Positions 1-5,287 of a stretch of 6,086 nucleotides of DNA are shown here, piece by piece. The notes beneath the pieces are model-generated. The model saw only the letters and a program-made list of their open reading frames with translations, was not told the origin of the DNA and did not search any database. How positions within the stretch are numbered: the first letter of the stretch is position 1; every line of letters starts with the position of its first letter. This stretch comes from DATDOY01 sp035293045. Its GTDB lineage: Bacteria; Actinomycetota; Acidimicrobiia; IMCC26256; JACPCJ01. Where the stretch lies: the NCBI GenBank assembly GCA_035293045.1, contig DATDOY010000097.1, positions 1 through 6,086 on the forward strand, in the 5' to 3' direction. The translations under genes and the position numbers were made by a program.

Positions 1-18
1 CCTCGCTGCGCTCGGCGA

Positions 19-1833
19 CTAGGGCGGGCCCGCGCCTGCCGGGATCGTGGTGGTGGTCGTCTCGGGGGGCGGCGCCGCGCACTCGGGCGCTTCGGGCGGT
101 GTGCGCTTGGCGGGGTCGGGGTGGTCGCACGGGTGATAGGCCACGATCCGCTTCTGCGGCTTGTAGCGCGTCGTGAAGGCTCTGTTGCCGATCTCGTTGC
201 CGTCGAGATCCTTGGTGATGCGGCGCACCTTGACCAGGAATCCTTCAGCCCCTTCTTCCTGCACCTTGTTCGTCCCACGGGGCACGGCGAGGTCGACAAC
301 GATTTCCTCGGGCGGCGGGATCACCTCGAGCACCTCCGGTGGCGTCGCGGTGACGTTGCGAATCTTGCGGGAGTAGAAGTTCACGGTGACCGAGGTCGCG
401 CCTCCGGACGTGCGGATCAGGACGGCGTGGTTGGTGTCGTTGACCCACTTCAGATCCGGACTCGGATACGAAACCGTTGCTTCCCGACCCATCGGGTACC
501 GCGAGATGTAGAACGTGTGCGCCTTGTACTCCGGAAGCGGGAAGCCCCCGAAGAAGGCCGCGTTGAACATCGTCGTGGCGAACTGGGAGATCCCGCCGCC
601 GAGGGCTTCGGAATACTCGCCCGCCTCGATCACCGGAGCGACGACCCATCCGTCGGCGGCCTTGCGCTTCCCGCCGAGGGCGTCGTTCAGCGAGAAGGTC
701 GACCCTGAGGGGACGATGGTGCCGTCGACGATGCCGGCGGCCTTTTGGATGTTCTTCACCCGGGGCTGGCCCGCCGGATAGTTGGTCGTGAACGAGGCGA
801 TCATCTCCTCGATGTGGAGGGCTTCGAGTTCCTCGGTGGTCTTCTCGGGGATCTCCTCTTTGAAGATTCCCGCCACGTTCGGCCCGCCGGCGAGCACCTT
901 CTCCTCGAGGTCCTCCATGTCGACCACGCGCCCGACCTGATGGGGGACGATCGACACCCTCGCGCCGTCGACCGAAAACTCGGCGTCCCTGGGTGGTCCT
1001 TCGAGGGCCGCGACGTCGGGCCCCATGATCTCGCGGAGTTTGTCGTGGTCGACGCGCAGCTTGAGTTTCCCGTCCTTCTCCTCGGTGCGGAGTGCGCTAC
1101 CGAGGTCGGCAGGGACGAGGGTCACGCGCACGGTGTCGATGGTGACGGCAATCGGCGCGGTCAGGAGCTTTCGGGCTTCGGCGGCTGCGGCGTCGACCTC
1201 GGCGCGGGTGATGTCGGGGCGGTCGACATTCGCGGGCAGCGTCACCGCACCCGCAAAGCCCTCGCGCAGAGCGGCCACGAGCACGCGGTCGGCCGCGGGC
1301 CGGCTCAGCTCGCGTCCCGCCTTCGGTTGCACGGGCTTGACGGTCGCGCCCTCGAACTCGAGGGTCCCGTCTTGCGGCTCGACGGCCACTTCCTTCGCCC
1401 ATTCCTCGAGGACGGCGTCGACGGCCGCCTCGTCGAACGTGAGATCCCAGTGCACCTCTTCGGCGGCGAAGAGCCTCCCCACGGTCCCGAGGATCTGGCC
1501 GAACGGGTTGCCCGACCGGCCCGCGGCCTGCACGGCCTCGGCCGTATCGTCGCTGTCGACGTCGAGGCCGATCCGCCTCGGGTCGAGCGTGAGCTTCCTC
1601 GTGTCGACGCGGATCTCGATGGGTTCGGTTTCCAGGCGCGCTGCGGCCGCGGCGACAGAGTCGCCAAGGGAGTCGGCACCCATTCCGTCGACGGTCGCCC
1701 CGAGCAGCTTCACGCCTGGGAGGACCTTGCCTCTCCAGAGGACGCGCTCCGCCGCGGTGGCGATCAACACGAGGACGAACACGGACGCCAACCCGTACGA
1801 GAGGACGCGAAGGATGCGTCGTATTCGGGTCAC
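19..1833 (-). CDS. VanW family membrane-anchored protein with peptidoglycan-binding repeats and G5-like C-terminus
   Basis: Predicted cell-envelope protein with an uncytoplasmic body. The VanW domain was first noted in vancomycin-resistance clusters; its biochemical role is not established. Residues are numbered from the GTG at 1833 (604 aa): a short basic N-terminus, one hydrophobic segment at about 8-28, then two related beta-rich segments at about 42-290 that resemble the peptidoglycan-binding domain often preceding VanW. The VanW domain lies at about 345-475 and includes the signature GGGISQFATTMFNAAFFGG near 412-430. A G5-like segment follows at about 505-562 (QEEGAEGFLVKVRR, then DLDGNE). 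The tail has two cysteines (569, 585) and ends in ETTTTT and Pro/Gly/Ala. The frame is open to ATGs at 1944 and 1962, but those 43 extra residues look unlike the family. The GTG places a basic-plus-hydrophobic anchor at the terminus and has a TANNNT box 10 nt upstream. Neither start has a good ribosome binding site. The family call is firm; the start is uncertain. Confidence 0.9.
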   Translation of the reverse strand: MTRIRRILRVLSYGLASVFVLVLIATAAERVLWRGKVLPGVKLLGATVDGMGADSLGDSVAAAAARLETEPIEIRVDTRKLTLDPRRIGLDVDSDDTAEAVQAAGRSGNPFGQILGTVGRLFAAEEVHWDLTFDEAAVDAVLEEWAKEVAVEPQDGTLEFEGATVKPVQPKAGRELSRPAADRVLVAALREGFAGAVTLPANVDRPDITRAEVDAAAAEARKLLTAPIAVTIDTVRVTLVPADLGSALRTEEKDGKLKLRVDHDKLREIMGPDVAALEGPPRDAEFSVDGARVSIVPHQVGRVVDMEDLEEKVLAGGPNVAGIFKEEIPEKTTEELEALHIEEMIASFTTNYPAGQPRVKNIQKAAGIVDGTIVPSGSTFSLNDALGGKRKAADGWVVAPVIEAGEYSEALGGGISQFATTMFNAAFFGGFPLPEYKAHTFYISRYPMGREATVSYPSPDLKWVNDTNHAVLIRTSGGATSVTVNFYSRKIRNVTATPPEVLEVIPPPEEIVVDLAVPRGTNKVQEEGAEGFLVKVRRITKDLDGNEIGNRAFTTRYKPQKRIVAYHPCDHPDPAKRTPPEAPECAAPPPETTTTTIPAGAGPP

Positions 1834-1843
1834 GCGGGAAGCC

Positions 1844-1849
1844 AATCTA
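1844..1849 (-). promoter_or_regulatory. candidate -10 box for the VanW gene
   Basis: Read on the minus strand this is TAGATT, fitting TANNNT, and it ends 10 nt before the GTG at 1833. No convincing -35 element or Shine-Dalgarno sequence is visible, so a leaderless or near-leaderless transcript is possible. It would support the GTG start over the upstream ATGs, because a transcript beginning here could not include them. A six-base degenerate match carries little weight alone. Confidence 0.25.
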
Positions 1850-1956
1850 TCGAACCAGCATGGGGCATTGAGAATCCCTTTCCCTGACGGGGCCGGTTCC
1901 CGGATGAAGGTCGATGGCCGGACGCGGCCGACGACCGGGCGCATCGTGACCCATGG

Positions 1957-1962
1957 CATCAT
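1957..1962 (+). promoter_or_regulatory. candidate -10 box for the small membrane protein gene
   Basis: CATCAT matches four of six positions of TATAAT and stands 6 nt before the GTG at 1969. This is the spacing expected if transcription starts at the start codon, as in actinobacterial leaderless mRNAs. There is no Shine-Dalgarno sequence ahead of that GTG, which is consistent. The first base departs from the TANNNT consensus and no -35 element is evident, so this is a weak call. Confidence 0.22.
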
Positions 1963-1968
1963 CGGCGC

Positions 1969-2283
1969 GTGGAGGATCGCAGATCCGAACCCGGAGACGA
2001 GGCGGCCCCGCGCCGTTCGACGGCGGTCGTGGTGCTCCTCGCCCTCGGTGGCGGAGCCCTGTTCTTTCTCATCGTGGCATCGCTGCTCACGATCCCCTTG
2101 TTCGCGCTGGCGCAGTTCACCGAACCGGGAAGGGGAACGGGGCGTGAGTGGTTTCGGGATGGACTGCGGTGGGCCGTTCTCGGTGGTGCGTTGGTCGCCG
2201 CCGGCGCCGGCGCCGGCTTGGCGTGGTGGCTACGCAAGGGTGGGAGGATTCCCCAACCCCCGAAACCATGGGATGTCGAGTGA
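1969..2283 (+). CDS. small two-helix membrane protein of unknown function
   Basis: A 104-residue protein from a GTG start; I do not recognise a family. Visible features are a charged N-terminus (1-17), a long hydrophobic stretch at about 18-50, a basic loop (about 51-68, with RGTGREWFRDGLR), a second hydrophobic Ala/Gly-rich helix at about 69-88, and a short cytosol-like tail ending in KGGRIPQPPKPWDVE. Two membrane passes are the simplest reading, although the first stretch is long enough for a bend. The second helix is encoded partly by a GCCGGC repeat at 2200-2217. The gene diverges from the VanW gene and its stop lies 34 bp before the Mca-like gene, so it may be the first gene of a short operon. 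High G+C at third positions supports coding. An alternative start would be an internal GTG, which would shorten the charged leader. Confidence 0.7.
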   Translation: MEDRRSEPGDEAAPRRSTAVVVLLALGGGALFFLIVASLLTIPLFALAQFTEPGRGTGREWFRDGLRWAVLGGALVAAGAGAGLAWWLRKGGRIPQPPKPWDVE

Positions 2284-2317
2284 ACGCGAGGACCCTGACC
2301 GAGATGGATGACAACCG

Positions 2318-3244
2318 ATGACCGAAGCGCAACTCCGGCTCCTGGCGGTCCATGCCCACCCCGACGACGAGGCATCCAAAGGAGCCGGCCTCGTGGCGAA
2401 GTACTCAGCCGACGGCGTGCGTTGCGTGCTCGTCACATGCACCGGCGGCGAAGCGGGCGACATCCTGAATCCCGCCGCCGACACCGATGAGGCCCGCACC
2501 AACCTCGCTGCCGTGCGCCGTCGTGAGCTCGACGAGGCGATCGGCATCATCGGGTACGCGCAGCTCCATCTCCTCGGGTACCACGACTCGGGAATGCCCG
2601 ACACCGATCACAACGCCCGGCCGGACAATTTCGCCAACGCCCCGCTCGACGAGGCCATCGGTCGGCTGGTCGAGATCATTCGCGCCGAACGGCCGCACGT
2701 CATCCTCACGTACCCGGAGGATCAGGCGCGTTACCCGCACCCCGACCACGTGCGGGTCCACGACATTTCGATCCCCGCGTTCGAAGCCGCCGGTGACCCC
2801 GAGCAGTATCCCGACCTCGGCGAGCCGTGGCAGCCCCTCAAGCTCTATTACCAGGGGGCGTTCACCAAGGCCCGCCTCGAGTTTCTCCACGCCTGGTTCG
2901 ACGAGCAGAGGATTGAGAGTCCCTTCGCCGACTGGTTGGCGATGTTTCCCGAGGGGTGGGAGGACCCGACGACGACGCGGATCGACGTTCGTGACTACCT
3001 CGACACCCGCCGGCGAGCGCTCCTCGCTCACGCCACCCAAGTCGCACCCGACTCGATCTTCTTCAAGGTTCCCGAGGAGGTCGTGCGGGAGCGGATGCCG
3101 TGGGACGAGTTGGTGCTGGCGCGCTCCCTCGTCGACACGGGCGTTCCCGACGGCGAGTTCGAGGACGACGTCTTCGCCGGCATTCGCGGGGCCGTCATGG
3201 AGGCCGTCGCGCCGCCCAAGGCCGGGTCGAAAACCGCTCGTTAG
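2318..3244 (+). CDS. mca: Mca-like mycothiol S-conjugate amidase (PIG-L/LmbE deacetylase family)
   Basis: Zn-dependent cytosolic hydrolase of 308 aa. Mca cleaves mycothiol S-conjugates to GlcN-Ins and a mercapturic acid in actinobacterial detoxification. Its paralogue MshB deacetylates GlcNAc-Ins in mycothiol synthesis. The N-terminal VHAHPDDEASKG supplies the expected Zn ligands H14 and D17 and the general base D16. YPHPDH near 139-144 supplies H144 as third ligand, H141 as catalytic His and Y139. The Lys in the ASKG motif (K21), TGGEAGDILNP (42-52), GEPWQPLKLYY (168-178) and AHATQ (237-241) resemble Mca more than MshB. The length is slightly above mycobacterial Mca (about 290), with an extended C-terminus. 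The ATG at 2318 precedes the AHPDDE motif closely, as in the family; only a weak GAGATGG lies 10 nt upstream, so translation may be coupled to the gene before. The substrate is inferred; another PIG-L de-N-acetylase activity is possible. Confidence 0.85.
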   Translation: MTEAQLRLLAVHAHPDDEASKGAGLVAKYSADGVRCVLVTCTGGEAGDILNPAADTDEARTNLAAVRRRELDEAIGIIGYAQLHLLGYHDSGMPDTDHNARPDNFANAPLDEAIGRLVEIIRAERPHVILTYPEDQARYPHPDHVRVHDISIPAFEAAGDPEQYPDLGEPWQPLKLYYQGAFTKARLEFLHAWFDEQRIESPFADWLAMFPEGWEDPTTTRIDVRDYLDTRRRALLAHATQVAPDSIFFKVPEEVVRERMPWDELVLARSLVDTGVPDGEFEDDVFAGIRGAVMEAVAPPKAGSKTAR

Positions 3245-3272
3245 ACTCCGATCCACGAGTGGACCAGGAGTC
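3244..3272 (+). other. imperfect stem-loop overlapping the Mca-like stop codon
   Basis: GACTCC (3244-3249) pairs with GGAGTC (3267-3272). Inside, TCCA (3252-3255) pairs with TGGA (3260-3263) around a CGAG loop, and the two stems are separated by a 2 x 3 nt internal loop. There is no T-run afterwards, so it is not a standard intrinsic terminator. It could tune read-through or mRNA stability between the Mca-like and SCP2-like genes, or be chance in GC-rich DNA. Confidence 0.25.
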
Positions 3273-3294
3273 GGCGACGCAGCCGGACCCAGCC

Positions 3295-3300
3295 AAGGAG
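3295..3300 (+). promoter_or_regulatory. ribosome binding site deciding the SCP2-like start
   Basis: AAGGAG is a strong Shine-Dalgarno match. It lies 7 nt before the ATG at 3308 but only 1 nt before the in-frame ATG at 3302. The spacing therefore favours 3308 as the true start and argues that this gene is translated from a leadered message, unlike several neighbours. Confidence 0.75.
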
Positions 3301-3307
3301 CATGAGC

Positions 3308-3703
3308 ATGGCGAAGTACCTCACCCAGGAGTGGCTCGACGAGTCGAAGCGGCTTGCCGAAGATCAGCCGGAACGGCCGGGTGCGAGCGCCCGGATGCAG
3401 TACGTCGTGACGGGCGTGCCCAACGAGGGTGACGTCAGCTACTACTGGATTCTCGAGGACGGCAAGATTCTCGAGAGCACCGTCGGCGTGCTTGCCGACG
3501 CCGATTTCACCATCACGACGACCTACGACGACTCCAAGAAGATCCAAGACGGCGAACTCGATGCCAACGCCGCCTTCATGCAGGGGCGCATGAAGGTCAC
3601 CGGCAACATGGGCAAGCTCATGTCGCTGATGCCGCTCACGCAGTCGCCGGAGTACAAGGCCCTCCAGGAGCAGATCAAGGGCATCACCGAATACCCCGAC
3701 TGA
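3308..3703 (+). CDS. SCP2 sterol-carrier-like domain protein
   Basis: A stand-alone SCP2-like protein of 131 aa, predicted to be soluble and cytosolic with no signal peptide. The SCP2 fold encloses a hydrophobic tunnel that binds lipids, acyl-CoA or other apolar ligands; the bacterial ligands of such stand-alone copies are mostly unknown. Visible features are an N-terminal helix (AKYLTQEWLDESKRLAED), beta strands around 30-72 (ARMQYVVTGV, SYYWILEDGKI, ADFTITTTYDD), and the characteristic C-terminal block DGELDANAAFMQGRMKVTGN followed by MGKLM at about 81-105. The length is that of a single complete domain. The start is fixed by AAGGAG 7 nt upstream; the in-frame ATG two codons earlier is too close to it. 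The gene follows the Mca-like gene by 63 bp and ends 18 bp before a large palindrome. A lipid-carrier role is an inference from the fold. Confidence 0.87.
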   Translation: MAKYLTQEWLDESKRLAEDQPERPGASARMQYVVTGVPNEGDVSYYWILEDGKILESTVGVLADADFTITTTYDDSKKIQDGELDANAAFMQGRMKVTGNMGKLMSLMPLTQSPEYKALQEQIKGITEYPD

Positions 3704-3721
3704 CCCGCTCGCTTCACTGTG

Positions 3722-3770
3722 AGGGTGTGCGTACCACGTCGCGCATACCGCGACGTGGTACGCACACCCT
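3722..3770. terminator. perfect 22-bp inverted repeat with 5-nt loop between convergent genes; probable bidirectional terminator
   Basis: The arm 3722-3743 is exactly complementary to 3749-3770 around the loop CATAC (3744-3748). The right arm ends 1 bp from the stop codon of the DJ-1-like gene (3772-3774), and the left arm begins 18 bp after the stop of the SCP2-like gene. Placement between two converging genes suits a shared terminator, and its symmetry lets it act on either transcript. The A/T-run expected of a canonical intrinsic terminator is absent on both sides, so it may work as a U-less hairpin terminator, protect the 3' ends, or be a copy of a dispersed palindromic element. Confidence 0.6.
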
Positions 3771-3771
3771 G

Positions 3772-4410
3772 CTAGCGGCCTTCGAGGACGAAGCGGCTCT
3801 GCGAGCGGAGGAACTCCACGGCGAACTCCGGTGCCTTGGACGGCGAGCCGGCGTCGAACGGAGGATCGGGGTCGTACTCGATCCCGAGCTGGATCGTCTG
3901 CGCCACCTCGTCGCCGGCGATCCGGGCCGCGAGGGTGAGCCCCATGTCGATGCCGGCCGACACGCCGGCCGCGGTGATGAGCTTGCCGTCCTCGACCACG
4001 CGCTGGGCGACTGGTTCGGCTCCCCAGTCGCGGAGCTGTTCCAACGCCAGCCAGTGCGACGTCGCTTTCCGGCCTTGGAGAATCCCGGCGGCGCCCAGGA
4101 TCAGCGACCCCGTGCACACCGACGTCGTCCACGTGGAGTGGTCGTGGACGTCGCGGATCCACTCGTGGAGCGCGCCGTCCTCCATCAGATCGACTTGACC
4201 GAAGCCTCCTGGAATCACGAGCACCTCGGGTCGCGTCACGTCGACGAAGCGCTCGTCGACGACAAGGCCGAGCCCGACCTCGGTGCGGATCGGGCCGGGT
4301 TCGAACCCGACCAGGCTGACCTCCGCGCCGGGCAGGCGGCTCAGCACGTCGAGCGGACCGATGGCGTCGAGGGCGGTCATGCGCTCGTAGAGCAGGATGG
4401 CGATCTTCAT
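3772..4410 (-). CDS. DJ-1/PfpI family protein, isonitrile hydratase-like
   Basis: A 212-residue cytosolic protein of the DJ-1/PfpI superfamily, closest in motif pattern to isonitrile hydratase (InhA), which converts isonitriles to N-substituted formamides. It opens with a typical strand (MKIAILLYERMTALDAIGPLDVL); D15 corresponds to the catalytic Asp of InhA. VLVIPGGFG is at about 63-71. The nucleophile elbow SVCTGSLILGAAGIL places Cys at 99 and Thr at 100, followed by GRKATSHW (113-120) and ITAAGVSAGIDMGL (145-158). These are family hallmarks and the length is normal. There is no AraC-type DNA-binding domain, so this is the enzyme form rather than a GlxA-like regulator. The ATG at 4410 has AGGAAG 7 nt upstream. 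The gene lies 14 bp after the ChbG-like gene on the same strand and is very likely co-transcribed. Isonitrile as substrate is unproven. Confidence 0.87.
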   Translation of the reverse strand: MKIAILLYERMTALDAIGPLDVLSRLPGAEVSLVGFEPGPIRTEVGLGLVVDERFVDVTRPEVLVIPGGFGQVDLMEDGALHEWIRDVHDHSTWTTSVCTGSLILGAAGILQGRKATSHWLALEQLRDWGAEPVAQRVVEDGKLITAAGVSAGIDMGLTLAARIAGDEVAQTIQLGIEYDPDPPFDAGSPSKAPEFAVEFLRSQSRFVLEGR

Positions 4411-4417
4411 GGGGTTG

Positions 4418-4423
4418 CTTCCT
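4418..4423 (-). promoter_or_regulatory. ribosome binding site for the DJ-1-like gene
   Basis: Read on the minus strand this is AGGAAG, 7 nt before the ATG at 4410. It sits inside the 14-bp gap after the ChbG-like stop codon (4425-4427), which fits re-initiation within one operon and fixes the DJ-1-like start against the long open frame that continues upstream. Confidence 0.7.
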
Positions 4424-4424
4424 T

Positions 4425-5261
4425 TCAGGCGGCGCTGCGTTGGAGATCGCGCAGCTCTCGCCACGAGATGATCTGGGCGCCGGCTCGCTCGATGAGTCCT
4501 CGCAGCGTTGGATCCGTGGTCAGCATGGCGTGGTCTTCGACGCGAGGCCCCCACGTGGGGCAGGCGGCGCGCAACTCGTCGGTGTCGACGGCGGGGTGGA
4601 AGTAGATCTCGGTCACTCCGGGCCGCAAGTCGATCAGTGTTCGCTCTACGACGCGGCGCGAGCCGACGCCGTTGACGTAGACGAAGTGGTCGGGGAAGAC
4701 GATCCCTTCCTCCTCGGCGAGCTTGCGGAACGGGAAGCCCACGGCCCGCTCGGCCGAGGCCCCCGCCATGCGGAGCGGAAGGCGGAACTCGACGGCGAGG
4801 TCGAGGTAGACGTCGAAGAACTCGGCGCGGAGCTGGAGCGTGCCCATGTGACTGTCGAGGTGCGTGATGTCGAAGCCCCAGTAGATCGCCCGCTCCACCT
4901 GCGCGGCGCACTCCTTGCGGACCTCTTCGAGATCGGCGTGATCCCACACGTCGCCGATGGTTCGCGGAAAGCCGCCGTCGCCGTCGAGGAGGCTCGGCGA
5001 GTGGGTGATGGGACCCCAGCGGTAGGTGTCGTACTCCGCGTTGAGGGTGAGGTGGACGCCTACCGCCTCGCCCCGATACATCGACGCCGCGTCGCGCGCC
5101 CACGGGCAGGGCACCATGAGCGTGGCGCTCGAGGCGATCCCGTTGCGCATGGCGTCGTAGGTCCCGACGTTGCTCGCCCGCGTGATGCCGAGGTCGTCGC
5201 AGTTGATCAGCAACAGCTTGGCGTCGGCCGCATAACCGAGCCGCTCGGCGAGCGTGGGCAC
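4425..5261 (-). CDS. ChbG/HpnK (YdjC) family carbohydrate deacetylase
   Basis: A 278-residue metal-dependent deacetylase, predicted to be cytosolic. Known members remove acetyl groups from N-acetylated sugars such as chitobiose derivatives (ChbG), or act in hopanoid modification (HpnK). After a short leader comes LLLINCDDLGITRASNVGT, with the catalytic Asp pair at 22-23. GVHLTLNAEY carries H70, HLDSHMGTLQL carries H134 and H138, and EIYFHPAVD carries H222. Together these give the expected acid/base and Asp-His-His metal site, so the enzyme looks intact. The length is typical. The start is GTG (5259-5261), without a Shine-Dalgarno sequence but with TACCAT ending 6 nt upstream, which suggests a leaderless message. 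It is the first gene of a pair with the DJ-1-like gene and diverges from the lipoprotein across 26 bp. No sugar transporter or phosphotransferase gene is in view to identify the substrate. Confidence 0.88.
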   Translation of the reverse strand: MPTLAERLGYAADAKLLLINCDDLGITRASNVGTYDAMRNGIASSATLMVPCPWARDAASMYRGEAVGVHLTLNAEYDTYRWGPITHSPSLLDGDGGFPRTIGDVWDHADLEEVRKECAAQVERAIYWGFDITHLDSHMGTLQLRAEFFDVYLDLAVEFRLPLRMAGASAERAVGFPFRKLAEEEGIVFPDHFVYVNGVGSRRVVERTLIDLRPGVTEIYFHPAVDTDELRAACPTWGPRVEDHAMLTTDPTLRGLIERAGAQIISWRELRDLQRSAA

Positions 5262-5267
5262 ACGGGG

Positions 5268-5273
5268 ATGGTA
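5268..5273 (-). promoter_or_regulatory. candidate -10 box for the deacetylase/DJ-1 pair
   Basis: Read on the minus strand this is TACCAT, matching TANNNT, and it ends 6 nt before the GTG at 5261. Transcription would start at or next to the start codon. No Shine-Dalgarno sequence exists in this gap, which supports leaderless initiation. Any -35 contacts would lie inside the lipoprotein coding sequence. Confidence 0.42.
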
Positions 5274-5274
5274 A

Positions 5275-5280
5275 TAGGGT
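5275..5280 (+). promoter_or_regulatory. candidate -10 box for the lipoprotein gene
   Basis: TAGGGT matches TANNNT and ends 7 nt before the ATG at 5288. The intervening CGAGGGG has a purine run touching the ATG with zero spacing, too close for a normal Shine-Dalgarno contact, so leaderless initiation is the better reading. An overlapping alternative is TAATAG at 5272-5277. The box is back to back with the opposite-strand box at 5268-5273. Confidence 0.42.
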
Positions 5281-5287
5281 CGAGGGG

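Noticed and set aside
1..18. Possible gene or terminator at the left edge
   Set aside because: Only 18 bases follow the VanW stop; no pairing or frame can be judged.
2200..2217. Self-complementary GCCGGC repeat, 18 bp
   Set aside because: It lies inside the second hydrophobic helix of the small membrane protein and encodes alternating Ala/Gly, so coding explains it. It is a tandem hexamer rather than a structured site.
745..2311. Long plus-strand open frames antisense to the VanW gene (745-1887 and 1025-2311)
   Set aside because: Low-complexity Ser/Arg/Ala or Asp/Gly/His composition without motifs, opposite a clear VanW protein with an intact signature.
3302..3307. Start of the SCP2-like protein at the earlier in-frame ATG
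   Set aside because: Only 1 nt separates it from AAGGAG, whereas the ATG at 3308 has normal 7-nt spacing.
2405..4162. A 585-codon open frame on the minus strand across the Mca-like and SCP2-like genes and the palindrome
   Set aside because: It is antisense to two well-recognised genes, is Arg/Pro/His-rich with no domain pattern, and reads straight through the inverted repeat. High-GC DNA produces such shadow frames.
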